Source of the DNA: Euborellia annulipes
Taxonomy: Eukaryota > Arthropoda > Insecta > Dermaptera > Anisolabididae
Reading direction: 5' to 3'
Length of the DNA stretch: 64,000 bases
NCBI GenBank assembly: GCA_023213315.1
Contig: JAKCPI010004391.1
Span: 1-64,000 of the forward strand
Shown here: positions 53,432-63,475 of the stretch, in pieces
Layout of the letters: every line of letters begins with the position of its first letter
How positions within the stretch are numbered: position 1 is the stretch's first letter
The notes under the pieces: model-generated
What the model saw: only the letters and a program-made list of their open reading frames with translations
What the model was told of the DNA's origin: nothing
Databases searched by the model: none
Program-made: the position numbers and the translations under genes

Positions 53432-55318
53432 ATGTCATTAACCGAGTATTGTGCTAATACGGTCTTAATGTGGACTGAAGCTTTTGAAAAATTTCCAACA
53501 TTTTCTCACTCATTAGATTTTGATGCATTGCATCCCATTGATTTTGTCAAATTATTTAAAGATGCTATAGATCAACTGCATATTCCCACTTTCCACGCTT
53601 TTAAATTTTTTCTAAAATGCTTAACTGGCGAAGCTGCTTCATGGGCACAAAAATGGGCTAATGAAAATTCAAATTTTGAAAATCCCCTCGATCCATTATT
53701 AGATGCTTTCGTTGGACATTTTTGGAGCCCTGAAGTTCAACAGCAATTCAATGAAAAACTACAGTCCAACAAATTTTCGTATAGATCAGGCCCTTTAGCA
53801 CCTCAATTTCAACAAAGGTTTCAATGGGCAAGATATGTCCCAAACCAAATTGGTGGTGTTTTGCTACTTCGTTTAATAATGATGAATATTCCAGATCCAA
53901 TAGGCAACAAAGTCTGGCCTTTTGCTATTTATGGCTATTCAAAAGTATTTAAACTTCTCAAACAATCGGATCCTATTACAAATTCTAAACTTCCCTGCGA
54001 GCTCTTTCACAGTGGATGCAAATTGGAAGATTTTTATCTAATCCCTCCAATGGATAAATCTTGCCAATGTTCGAAATTACATCCGTTTTATCAGACCCCC
54101 ATAACGCCTCCTGTACTTGAGAATAGTAGCACCCCATTGACAAATGAACAATTATTAACAACCTCGGTGTCTATGAAACCCCCGAAGAAGCCACTTTTTG
54201 TCCTTAAATGGATGCCCCCAAAAGAGAAAATAACCCCAATTCGAAAATCAGCTGATCAAGCCCCGATATTAATTACAAAAGCCGAAAAGGTTCAAATCCC
54301 CTCGCCAGTGCCTTACCGTCCGCCAGCGTCACTGCCTAAACCCCCAACAAAATTAAAACCCTGTGAAATTAAAGCTATAATGCCACCCGTCATTCACCTT
54401 CCCATTTGCCAATCCGAAACTCAGCCTAACAATCACGAAATTTTGACCCCAGTCATCGACGAGGAAGACATGTTTTTGATGCTAAATCCCAAAACCATAC
54501 TTCCATTGCCCTGGCCCAAAAATTTAATTTCAACTCCTGACCCTAATCCTCAGGTCATAGACAAATCTCCCGTCCCAGTAATGAACACAATCCAACAAAA
54601 AGAAATTTTTACCCCTGTCACTATTGATACCGCCGTGCCAGTCTCTCAAACCGAAACTTTCTCTTTTGAGCCACTGTCAGAGGACGAGGACACCCTAGTT
54701 GGCATTTGTAAAAATCTTATACATGAAATTCAAAAAATTTTCCATTCATGTGAGAAAATTAGCAGTAATTTCGCTATGAAAATTTTTGAATCACAAACTG
54801 ACCCGGATAGTAAAAAGTCCACCCCGATGCCGTCTGTTAATCGACCCACAAAAATCACTTATCCTGGTGCTTGTTCAATTTGTAAAATAACTACACTCAA
54901 AAATATTTTGTCTGCATTTTCATATGGCAGCACAGCCCCTGCAAGTCCTTTTAGGCAACATGAACAATTATTTATTCCCCCTCTACAACCTGATTGTTAT
55001 ATAATAAACTCATTTAAGCCACCGGAGAGTGATGAGAAATTTTTACCATTTAAATTGTCCTATGAGTCTTTTCCCCATATGCCCCTCTTCTCCGAGGCTC
55101 ACTTACTAAATATAAATAAACATGGCAATTGTCCTAAAACTTATACTAATGATTGTGATTTAGAGCCCTTAGAAGGCCCTCATGCCTCTAAAGGTAAATA
55201 TTTCCAAAAATTTGCCCATCACTATTCAACAATTAATTGTTACTTTGTTGACCGCCTACATTTCTCTTTGGTTGCACTCGCTAGATTACCTTATAGGCAC
55301 AAAGTGCGTTTCAAATAA
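53432..55318 (+). CDS. Gag-like protein of the LTR retrotransposon (628 aa)
   Basis: An uninterrupted 628-codon frame in the internal region. Residues about 55-175 resemble a retrotransposon Gag capsid segment: FLKCLTGEAASWAQKWA, then PLDPLLDAFVGHFWSP and a Phe/Gln-rich helix region with an RLIMMNIPDP loop. After that comes a Cys-containing patch (CQCSKLHPF), a long Pro-rich low-complexity middle (about residues 220-440), an acidic patch (EPLSEDEDT) and a C-terminal part with scattered Cys. No CCHC zinc knuckle, no aspartic protease DTG/DSG motif and no reverse transcriptase motif was seen. The ORF starts 238 bases after the LTR. Keeping 628 codons open in AT-rich DNA argues for recent selection. 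Gag assignment rests on the capsid-like pattern plus position between LTRs. Confidence 0.7.
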   Translation: MSLTEYCANTVLMWTEAFEKFPTFSHSLDFDALHPIDFVKLFKDAIDQLHIPTFHAFKFFLKCLTGEAASWAQKWANENSNFENPLDPLLDAFVGHFWSPEVQQQFNEKLQSNKFSYRSGPLAPQFQQRFQWARYVPNQIGGVLLLRLIMMNIPDPIGNKVWPFAIYGYSKVFKLLKQSDPITNSKLPCELFHSGCKLEDFYLIPPMDKSCQCSKLHPFYQTPITPPVLENSSTPLTNEQLLTTSVSMKPPKKPLFVLKWMPPKEKITPIRKSADQAPILITKAEKVQIPSPVPYRPPASLPKPPTKLKPCEIKAIMPPVIHLPICQSETQPNNHEILTPVIDEEDMFLMLNPKTILPLPWPKNLISTPDPNPQVIDKSPVPVMNTIQQKEIFTPVTIDTAVPVSQTETFSFEPLSEDEDTLVGICKNLIHEIQKIFHSCEKISSNFAMKIFESQTDPDSKKSTPMPSVNRPTKITYPGACSICKITTLKNILSAFSYGSTAPASPFRQHEQLFIPPLQPDCYIINSFKPPESDEKFLPFKLSYESFPHMPLFSEAHLLNINKHGNCPKTYTNDCDLEPLEGPHASKGKYFQKFAHHYSTINCYFVDRLHFSLVALARLPYRHKVRFK

Positions 55319-57020
55319 ACTTGAAACTCAGGTGCATCAACTTGAAACCGCTAATTTTTTAATTTTAATTAGTTTGTTTTGACATTTTCTTAGTTTTTAG
55401 TCTTTTAAAACCCCACTTTATAATTTTATTTTTGATGTTTAAAATTATTTTAAGTGATCATTTATTTATCTTATTAATCCATAAGAAACTTATTGAATTT
55501 AATTCTTCACTCCCATATCAAAATAATTATTTTTCTAAAAGAAATTTCAGTTCGCAAAGGCTTTATTTTACATTTTTATAATTTTAAAACTACTTTAAAT
55601 TTTATTAAAGCCCTTCAAGTGGCAATTGAAAATTTATGTCCTTTATGACAAATATTTTTATGCTTAGTTTGAAAATCAAATTCTATTCATCTTATAAAGA
55701 AATAAATTAAACTTGAGTGTATGCAACATTTATTATAAATTAATCTATTAAATAATTTCAATCAAAATAAGAATTTGATCTTTTATATTAAAATAAAACA
55801 AAAAAAAAAAATTTTTGTATTACAATTGCATACAACCAAAATCAGATTGATTATTAATTTAATTTTTCTGAGGGGATACCCCCAAAACATTTAATAAGTG
55901 AATTAATCATATAATTTTTTTCTAATAAGTGAAATATAGTGAAAGAAAAAGTGAAGTGTAGTTTTTAAGTCTATTCCAGTCAATCAATGTGTTTAAATAT
56001 TGAAATATTATTTTCAAGTTGTTTAATTGATTTGTTTATAATTATTATAATATTAAAAAAAAAAAAAAAAAAAAATCACAGTTGTTATATCTAGCAAGAT
56101 GCGAAACAAAACTATTGCCAGACGTATTTGTCTATCAGGAAAACCGATTCCATTATTTAAAAAAAAAAAATATTATTTTTACTATTGATATAATTAAATA
56201 GGATTTTAACCTACTCTTAATTTTTTGAACTGCCGTGACTAGTGCCCAGTCTGTTTATGCGAAATTTAATTTTGAAATATAATTGGGAAATCTTTTACTG
56301 CTTTAAAGAGATAGTTATTTGGGAGGAACGCGATTTTTAATATTTGTCATTCATTATTTTATGAGAGCTGCACCTTCAGATCCGAAACGACAGGAGTCTG
56401 AATAATTAATAAATAAATATATGAAAGGAGAGTATGGAGAAATAATTATACATAAATATATTATATGAAACGAATCGAGTAGAGTGATATTCCAATTCTT
56501 GAGCCAATTTGCTCACCCCCAGGGCACAGCCCAAAACTTTTAAGATGAGAGGTCCCGGACGTGAATTTCGTATTCAAAGAAACACGTACCCAGACGGGCC
56601 CCATCTAAATTTTATTTTATTTTTGCTTTGTGGTAGAGAAGTTAAGGATCAGTACCCTGAATCGCCGGACTGTAGTGTGCCAGTTCTACATATAAATATT
56701 CCCGTCAAATTGAAGAAGTCCTATTGCTTTCAATTCCTGTTTCCAGAGGGTAAATATTAGGTATAGCCGATATATTCATTGTTGAGTGCGCCCCTGGACA
56801 GATCAATCACAAATCCGGTATGTTCTACCAAATTCACATTTGGCCAAATATTATTTTATTGAATCCACGTTTCTGATAAAACCAAATGCTTGCTGGCAAT
56901 TGTTTATCAATTAAAGACTATTTTTGTACATAATTAAAACGAACCATTTTCTAATTAATAAAAAAAAAAAAAATATTTTTATTTCATAAAAATATTTTTT
57001 TTTTGAAATAGTCTCCAGGA
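55319..57020 (+). other. 3' internal region of the LTR retrotransposon, no pol
   Basis: AT-rich, with several A/T runs. An 83-codon open frame (56509-56760, starting MLTPRAQPKTFK) has no recognisable domain. The usual purine-rich tract before the 3' LTR is not obvious; the final bases read AGTCTCCAGGA. Confidence 0.6.
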
Positions 57021-58243
57021 TGTAATGGTATATCGTTTTAATTACGATTTTTATTTTTATTTTAATATGTTCTTTTTAATAATTCGTTGCCATTAGTGTA
57101 ATTTTAATATATCGTTTGTCAGAGTCTAAGGTTCTTATTTGCTCTCTTTAAATACCTATATAATTAAATTATTATATTATTAATACAAAGAAATTGAATT
57201 TAAATTGAATTAAATAATTTCATCCGATCCGATTTAAATTTTATATTTTATCAAATAATTTTCAATATTTTCAAGGGAAATTTCCACTTGAAATTATTTC
57301 GATTTCTGATTGGTCAAAAGGGTTGCCAATCAAATTTGATATACACACACACAGACAGAGACACACAAGGAAGGAGAGAAGAAAGCAAGTCAAGGGACAG
57401 ACCAAGAGAGACCGGGAGAGACCGCGGATGACATCGCTCATGGCGGCTGTTGTTACATTAAAGTGCAGGCCGTACAGTCTCTCTTTTCCAACACTATTAT
57501 TATGCCCAGTCTTTATTTTATCAAGAAAATTCACTCGTAATCATTAATTGAGTCCATGCGAAGAGAGAAGAAGTTTTTATAATTTTTAACGCCATCATTT
57601 CCGGCCAACTGGCGACAACCATTTCTTTGCAACACTTTGCTTCTTCCGTTGCCGAAACTCTTCCTGATGAAGGCAGCCAAGGCGACCGAAATGTACTTGG
57701 GCAAGTCCGTCACCGAAACGCTATCCAAACTATCTCCATCAACGATAGCTTGGTCCTCGTGCTGCAACAGCCATCACGCATGCGCAGCTACAACACTCTC
57801 TTCAACAACCAGATAAGTCCTGATCAACGTTACTCAATTCAATGCAAATTGTGTGTGTGTCCCTTGATTTCCATTTAATTAACTTTCAATATAAATTCTT
57901 ATTAAATATAATTCATTGATGTAGTAAAATTGAAAAGATCAATTCTCTTTTAAAATTTTAATAATAAAAAATATTGTTTTAATCTTGAGCAAATATGAAC
58001 CTTGGAGCCTGAGCCAGTCGACAGATTACTCAATACCCTTTTTTTATTGTTACCCCCAAAGTCATTGTTGCGAAGCCAATGACCAATCAACAATCAAATT
58101 TTATATTAAATTTTCCAATAAATCAATCATTCACCCAAATAAATTTTTCTTTTTATTTTTCCCTAATCAGCAATTAATTTTTAATAATAATAATTTTTTT
58201 TAAATGTTTATTTTAACCCCCATAAGGGTGAAATAACATAATA
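57021..58243 (+). repeat. 3' LTR
   Basis: Direct repeat of 51971-53193, same start and end. It carries the same CTGATGA ... GAAATGTA motif at 57664-57695. Confidence 0.85.
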
Positions 58244-58265
58244 ACGTATATTCATATTGCCATAT

Positions 58266-58543
58266 CAAGGGCGGATCCAGAGGTGTTTCTCGGGGGGGGG
58301 GGGGGTAATCTGGTGTGACTCGTCGCACAGCACACTATTTTTTTTTTTTAATTTCGGTAATTTAAAAGCACATTCTGTACTTGTTTGCCAGAATATAAAT
58401 ACACATCAAATTTTTTAAGTATTAATTTTAAAAATTTTACATTAAAAATAAATTTTTTTGCGAAAAAAAGGTATTTTTTCGAATCTCGGGGGGGGTAATT
58501 ACCCCCTTTACCCCCCCCCCCTCCCCCCTTGTATCCGCCCTTG
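58266..58543 (-). mobile_element. MITE, CAAGGGCGGAT family, 8-bp TSD
   Basis: TGCCATAT is duplicated exactly (58258-58265, 58544-58551). It lies 23 bases from the LTR element. Confidence 0.9.
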
Positions 58544-58729
58544 TGCCATATCAAATAAAGTTTTTTTATATTCCATTAAAAAATGAATTATTTATTTTTG
58601 AATTGAAAATTTATTTTTTTTTCTTTTAATACTTATATATTTTAATTATAATAAAAAAGAATTATTAATGAATAATATTGGCGGGATCCCTTGATCCTTG
58701 GCGCGTTAAGCTAACAACACGAAAGGCTT

Positions 58730-58786
58730 TGACCAATCAGAAGCCGAGAAAATTGTTACGTCACTCAACAGACGGTATTTCAGTCT
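58730..58786 (+). promoter_or_regulatory. Promoter-like block with CCAAT, CRE-like site and initiator
   Basis: GACCAATCAG (58731), TTACGTCA (58756) and TCAGTC (58780-58785) follow each other in the spacing expected of an arthropod promoter. The flanks are higher in GC than the surroundings. Confidence 0.4.
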
Positions 58787-58903
58787 GGTCCACATCTCCT
58801 TTATTAGTTGTTTTTGAGATAGTGTAGTGTTAACATTGTGCTAGTGTTTGTGATTGTGTGTATATCAAGACAACCCCTTCATTTCATCTCTTCTCATTAA
58901 ATA
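58781..58903 (+). other. Putative 5' UTR exon
   Basis: Runs from the initiator to a donor AATA|GTGAGT. It contains no ATG-led frame of length. No matching downstream coding exon on the + strand was found in the rest of the window, so the gene may continue past 64 kb or be noncoding. Confidence 0.35.
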
Positions 58904-59135
58904 GTGAGTAAAATTAAAATTATTTATTTATCTGGACCATTTATTATAAAAATACAATTATATTTTACTTGTAAATAGAATTTAGATTAAAGGTTAATTA
59001 GTTCATCTGAGTCACCGCCAGGGTGGCGCCACCGTACGGTTCTTTATTAAATTTACTCTTTGCCCCCGTCATGGGCTCTTGTGCGCTTTGATTCTCAGAA
59101 TGTTTAAGAATCTATTAAAATTTACACAAAAGAAG

Positions 59136-59438
59136 CATGGGCGTACCCAGGATCAAATCTAGGGGGGGGGGTGCATGGTCAGATCATGGTCGTCCAGGGG
59201 GGGGGCAGAGATCATGGTCGTCCAGATTGTGACATAGCTATTTTTTATATAGAGGGGTAAAGCCTTCGAATTAAAAGCCTAAAAACCCTCGAGTCCTAAC
59301 AAAAAGAATTATTCCCCGTCGCCAACCACAAATTTTGTTTCGTTTCATCACTTTATAAACATTTAATTTTTTTTTGTGTTGCTTCTAGGGGGGGGGGGGG
59401 GCAGCTGCCCCCCCTGCCCCTCGCTGGGTACGCCCATG
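59136..59438. mobile_element. MITE, CATGGGCGTACCC family, 8-bp TSD
   Basis: Ends CATGGGCGTACCCAG / CTGGGTACGCCCATG; AAAAGAAG is duplicated exactly (59128-59135, 59439-59446). ATCATGGTCGTCCAG occurs twice inside. Confidence 0.85.
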
Positions 59439-59771
59439 AAAAGAAGGAAATGGACTAGTAATTTTTCATAATAAATGGATCATGTTTAATTAAAATAATA
59501 ATATTTGCACAAATTTAACAGAAGGTGGTTCGTAAAAACGTTTGCTGTTTTGTTTCTTCCGAAATCATATCTTATTGCTTTTATTTTTTTATTATTAGCC
59601 CCCTAAAAGCTCGTTTAAGATTTTATTGCTCTTATCAAATTATTATTTTTTTCCTCTTTTGTGACATTTATATTAATAAACTGAGAGAAGACGAGAAAAT
59701 AATATCTGAAATACAATGCCGGCTGGACAATTTTCAGTTTTATTCTATTATATCAGTTTGGGACCTATAGC

Positions 59772-60004
59772 CAGCGGCTTAACTAGCCTTTGAGGGCGGA
59801 GGGGGCGAAGCTCAACTGGGGCGCCGTTTTTCGTTCGACCTTTTTTTTGTCATTTTTCTCCGGATTTGTGATATAAAATAAATGTATTTATTATAAAATT
59901 AAAAAAAAAAAGCCGGATGCGCGAGGGGCGCCAAAGGCTTGATGTGTCTGGGGCGAGGGGGGGGGGCGAGCGCCCCCCTTGGCCCCCACCTGGATACGCT
60001 ACTG
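59772..60004. mobile_element. MITE, CAGCGGCTTAACTAG family
   Basis: Ends CAGCGGCTTAACTAGCC / GGATACGCTACTG are only partly complementary; flanks CCTATAGC and CTTATAGC match at 7 of 8. GGGGCGCC words and G-runs as in other families. Confidence 0.65.
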
Positions 60005-60012
60005 CTTATAGC

Positions 60013-60497
60013 CTACAAGTTGTAAGCTATATGTAATATTGATAATTTTATTTTGTGACTAGGCCCAAAACCAAATAATGTATTTGTTTTAATTGATCAT
60101 CAAAATTTCGAAATTTATTTAAGAAATTGACAAGAAACCAACCGGTAAATGGGATTTAGAGCTGATGCTTGATAAATAATTAATCAATATAAAATTAAAT
60201 AATTAGAAAAACACTTCGCGTGATATGTTTAAATTTGTTTATTGGTATAAATACTTGGACTATCTCGGCATTCACGCTTATAACGGGCTAAATTAAACGG
60301 GTCTGTTCATTTATTTTTACACAAATAACGCCATGAGTGTTCCCGTAAAATTGACAAAAAAAAGATATAGATGAATTCTCACGGTACTTGTAAAGGGACG
60401 GGAAAGTAGCCTACTGTGAAGAGGGTGCAGTAACCAATAACTTTTTGATCACCCCATGTAGGTGTGGAATTTGTCTTTAATTTAATTTTGAACTCAC
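60013..60497. other. Probable intron or 3' region of the Hemingway-like gene
   Basis: AT-rich, no recognised repeat. A downstream terminal exon on the - strand was looked for but not identified. Confidence 0.3.
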
Positions 60498-61002
60498 CAA
60501 ATTATCATGTTGAATTTGCAATTGTCGATTATTCCTATTGATTGCTGAACTTGCAATTTTCCTTCTCGGTGGTCCACTATTTGTTTCTTTTGTTTTTTGA
60601 TTAATCGTTTTTGTATAACAAATTTTCTGCAATAGCGCATGATTTTCACGATTTATCTTGTTAATTCGTTCATCCGTAAAGCTTATATTATGTCTATTTG
60701 GTGTTAAATGACGGATATTCGGACACGGGGATGCTGCGCAATCCATCATCTCGAGGGTTCTTAATAAGAACTTGACACAACAACTTCTCTGATTAAAATC
60801 GTATGATTGTGCTGATGAACACGGCGAGATTGAGGTGAAATCGGAATCGGACGAACTCAACGATCCGAAATCGACGTCATCGTAATTCATTATTTCATTC
60901 TGATAAGCGATACAATTCATCAATTCCCGTTTTTTCAATTCATATTGCCTTCTTGAATTAAATCCCTCTATTTTTAATTGATTAGTCTCTTGAATTAAAT
61001 TT
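60498..61002 (-). CDS. Hemingway/CFAP97-like protein, main exon
   Basis: Encodes a Lys/Asn/Ser-rich protein segment. The C-terminal part has the CFAP97 (Hemingway, KIAA1430-like) pattern: SFTDERINKINRENHALLQK, about 25 variable residues, then SGPPRRKIASSAINRNNRQL and IQHDNL. In this family the patterns are F-s-n-x-x-x-x-I-x-x-E-N-x-x-L-L and S-A-x-N-R-x-x-x-x-x-x-I-x-x-x-N-L. Family members act in cilium and sperm flagellum axonemes. The frame could begin at an ATG at 61016, but an acceptor (TTCTAG) at 61003 and an in-frame upstream exon favour splicing. At the other end a strong donor TTG|GTGAGT (60498/60497) lies just before the apparent stop, so the last six in-frame codons are probably intronic and a further exon follows on the lower-coordinate side. 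A Ser/Asp-rich acidic stretch (SLSSSDSDFTSISP) sits in the middle. Confidence 0.75.
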
Positions 61003-61067
61003 CTAGAAGTATACATTATTATATATATATATTAATAAATAAATTATTTATATAAAAAATATCTTAC

Positions 61068-61131
61068 CTCTGTTTGGCGTTCGGTTGCTTAGAAACAAAC
61101 GGAGCACGCAACTCGCGTATTGATTTTTCCG
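61068..61131 (-). CDS. Probable upstream exon of the Hemingway-like gene
   Basis: Donor CAGAG|GTAAGA and an AAAAG acceptor flank 64 bases. With a two-base carry-over (AG + A) it reads in frame into the main exon: AEKSIRELRAPFVSKQPNAK, Q, then RNLIQE. No stop lies in the frame, and upstream of the acceptor the frame is closed by TAA. No ATG is present, so the start codon must be further upstream. The intron is only 65 bases, short but normal for arthropods. Confidence 0.5.
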
Positions 61132-61577
61132 CTTTTTATATTCAAACAAAACAAAAACAAAAACGGATAGTTGGAAATATAAAATTTATTATAATATATA
61201 AAATTACATTCTTGTTTTTTTGATTAAGTATTTTGGAAAATCTAATCTAATCTTTTTCGTCAGTCTCCCATTTTTTTTTTTTTATTATTGAAAAATAAAT
61301 AATTAAAAATGGAGCGAAATTTTTTGTTTTTTTTTCAACGATGAAATGTCGAATCTTTGGTCAATAGATTTAAATTTATCGCGAATGTAAAAAAAAAAGA
61401 TTGAATTCTAGTTACTTGTTAAGGGGGTGGCAATTGAACTCAACTTAAATCGATTCAACCCCTAAGCGGGCATACAAAGTTTATCTGAGAAGCTGCTATT
61501 TGTCACAATGTTAGCAGGTGTTTTGCTGATTATATTAAAAGACAATTGTTATATTTAAAGAAACAGCCACAGGAAAT
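61132..61577. other. AT-rich region upstream of the Hemingway-like exons
   Basis: Contains poly-T/poly-A runs only. Promoter and first coding exon of the gene may be here but were not recognised. Confidence 0.3.
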
Positions 61578-62166
61578 AACGTTTAAAGATTTTACTTGAA
61601 GTTACTTGTAGGAAAAAAAAAATTTTGTTTTTTTCTTTTTAATCAGATTTTTATTATAAAACTGACAATGCGCAATTTTTTTATCAGTTTCGACCTCTAA
61701 GGGGTCTATAAAGTAAAACATTACAACATTTCTTTAAGAGACATTCTTTTTTGGTGTAATGTTTTACTATATAGACCTGAGGTCGAAACTGATGAAAAAA
61801 TCGCGCCTTGTCAGTCCTCTTTTCATGGGCGTAGCCAGACATCTTGTAAGGGGGAGGGTTAATTAATATATACATAGATTATTAATTATTTATTTAAATT
61901 AATGTAGTGAATTTAAAACAATATTTTCTCTCTACATATTTCATATATAGGGTAAGAGAAAGTAAAAAAACTTTGTTTTTATATATTTTTTTTTTATAGA
62001 CAAAAGATTTTCAGGACAATACAGGGGAGGGTATTGCCCCCCCCCCCCTGGCTACGCCCATGGTCCTTTTGTAATAAAGATCTGATTAAAACAAAAATTT
62101 TTTTTTACTATAAGTCAACTCTATCTGACTACCACAAGTTCAAGTAAAATCTTTAAACGATATATT
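61578..62166. repeat. Foldback interrupted in its right arm by a MITE
   Basis: GTTTAAAGATTTTACTTGAA at the left pairs with TTCAAGTAAAATCTTTAAAC at the right. The centre (61687-61790) is a tight hairpin with GTTTCGACCTC/GAGGTCGAAAC stems. The right arm is split by 61824-62062. Confidence 0.75.
61824..62062. mobile_element. MITE, CATGGGCGTAGCC family, rearranged
   Basis: Ends intact. Flanks GTCCTCTTTT and GTCCTTTT are a duplication with a two-base slip. An internal piece (61920-61965) is a core-repeat terminus with AGAGAAAGTA. Confidence 0.8.
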
Positions 62167-62294
62167 TATTGTGGGGAACTTAATGTAGCCGACCATTATG
62201 CGCATTTTAAATGGTTTCGGTTACCAAAGGAACCATTATCAAGGCCTGTAATTAAAATTATTTTGTTACATAGGATCACAAAAATCTTATCATT

Positions 62295-62450
62295 TTTTTT
62301 TAAATTTTTTATTTCATTTAAGCTCTTTTTTGGCAACGAAGGCCATTTAGACCCCGTCTCTTTTAATGGTAACCAATCCAATTGAAATAAATTGGGAACC
62401 CTTGGTACAAATGGCCAGCACGCTAACCACTACACCAAGGTCCGAGGGTC
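62295..62450 (-). mobile_element. Second-family tRNA-derived SINE
   Basis: Head on the right (GTGTAGTGGTTAGCGTG in - direction), tail TTTTTTGGCAACGAAGG on the left. Confidence 0.65.
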
Positions 62451-62484
62451 TTAAAAAAAGACTACACATTTGGGGTATATATAT

Positions 62485-63034
62485 ACGAGGGCAAGTCAAA
62501 GATTATCCGCAATATAGCTAACAGTTATAACTTTTCTTACATTGTTCATACTAAATTCTGTCCTAGTTTATTTTATTGTTATGATGTTGTGGTCCTGCTA
62601 TCAAAGTTTGGTCCTAATTCCTACTTTTGAACATGGCCGTTCCATTAGAAGTTTGCACCAAAGAGGAACAACGAACAGTGATCCGGTTTTTGGGGTCGGA
62701 AGGTGTATCAGGGGCCAAAATCCGTCATATACGGGAAGAGTGTCTTGCCTCAGCGGAGTGTCTACGAATAGATTGAAAATGGTGGCACAAGGAAGGAGCC
62801 GGACGACAAATGTTGACAACATTGAGCTTGCACGTGACATGGTTCTGTCACACAGACCTTGTTCCTCTTTGGTGCAAACTTCTAATAGAGCGGCCATGAT
62901 CTATCTGCAACAAAAGGAAGAGAAATGGAAGAATTAGGATCAAATAGCAGGACTTCAACATCATAACAATAATAGGACAGAATTTAGTATGAACAATGTA
63001 AAAAAAGTTATAGCTACATTGCGGATAATTTTTA
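62485..63034. mobile_element. Palindromic mariner derivative
   Basis: Left end ACGAGGGCAAGTCAAAGATT preceded by TA is a mariner-type terminus. About 180 bases from the left (through CATGGCCGTTCCATTAGAAG and CACCAAAGAGGAACAA) recur inverted at 62858-63034. Both arms therefore contain the 5' terminus and the start of the transposase gene; the 3' half of a normal mariner is missing. The rightmost bases of the second terminus have decayed. Confidence 0.8.
62633..62860 (+). pseudogene. Mariner transposase N-terminal fragment, broken
   Basis: ATG at 62633 opens 47 codons, starting MAVPLEVCTKEEQRTVIRFL and continuing through GSEGVSGAKIRHIREE, before TGA at 62774. This is the first helix-turn-helix of a mariner transposase (SETMAR-like family). 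In another frame (from about 62779) GRSRTTNVDNIELARDMVL matches the second HTH/linker region. The residues between are lost, and the catalytic DD34D domain is absent. Confidence 0.8.
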
Positions 63035-63349
63035 TATATGTTGCAGAACTATACATATATATATTCTAATAAATGGTGTGTCAATTCTCTCTATTTCTAA
63101 TCTGATAAGATTTTTCTGAACCTATGTAACAAAAAAATCTTAATTTCATTAATAGTAATTCTCGAGGAGCTTCTAAGATAATTATTATTCTCCTGTCTAG
63201 TTTTCGGTTTTTTTGTAATGGCTAGGCCGATATTTATAAAATGATGGGCCTGAAAGACAAAAATTGCTACCGGAGCTCCTGTTTATTTGTAATTTGTCTT
63301 ATAAAATCCTATGCAACCAATTTTTCGCTTTTTGATCTGAACACATCTC

Positions 63350-63475
63350 AAATTTATTTTGAGAAAATTGCCGCTCAAGTCGTTGTTCTGATAGAACAGG
63401 GCCATAGCCAAAGAGATCTCTCGTCAATTGAACTTGAGTCAGTCTGCTGTCTCAAGGGTCCTCTATCCCGACACC
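63350..63475 (+). pseudogene. Tc1-type transposase N-terminal remnant with frameshift
   Basis: AAQVVVLIEQGHSQRDLS reads in one frame. After a shift the same DNA gives SRQLNLSQSAVSRVLYPDTK, the recognition helix and GRPR-side of a Tc1-type paired-like HTH. No catalytic domain, and no inverted ends were located. Confidence 0.65.

Larger units (their letters stand above)
51971..58243 (+). mobile_element. LTR retrotransposon, gag-like ORF only, TSD ACGT
   Basis: Two direct repeats of about 1223 bases bound an internal region of about 3.8 kb. ACGT stands on both sides (51967-51970, 58244-58247). The sequence after the left LTR starts TGGTGGAGCTAGCTGTGG, as expected for a tRNA primer-binding site. 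The only large ORF is gag-like; no protease, reverse transcriptase, RNase H or integrase was found in 55319-57020. It is therefore a non-autonomous element that must borrow pol functions. Superfamily is not certain; the gag layout and 4-bp duplication would fit Ty3/gypsy. Confidence 0.85.

Noticed and set aside
55319..57020. Reverse transcriptase or integrase downstream of gag
   Set aside because: All frames were checked for YxDD-like and DD35E-like contexts and long ORFs; only an 83-codon frame with no motif exists.
61003..61016. MYTS as the N-terminus of the Hemingway-like protein
   Set aside because: A TTCTAG acceptor and an in-frame upstream exon explain the data better; the ATG has AT-rich context without support.
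62542..62937. 131-codon ORF as one gene
   Set aside because: It crosses the mariner fragment in the wrong frame for the N-terminus and continues through the inverted arm; only the second HTH stretch is meaningful.
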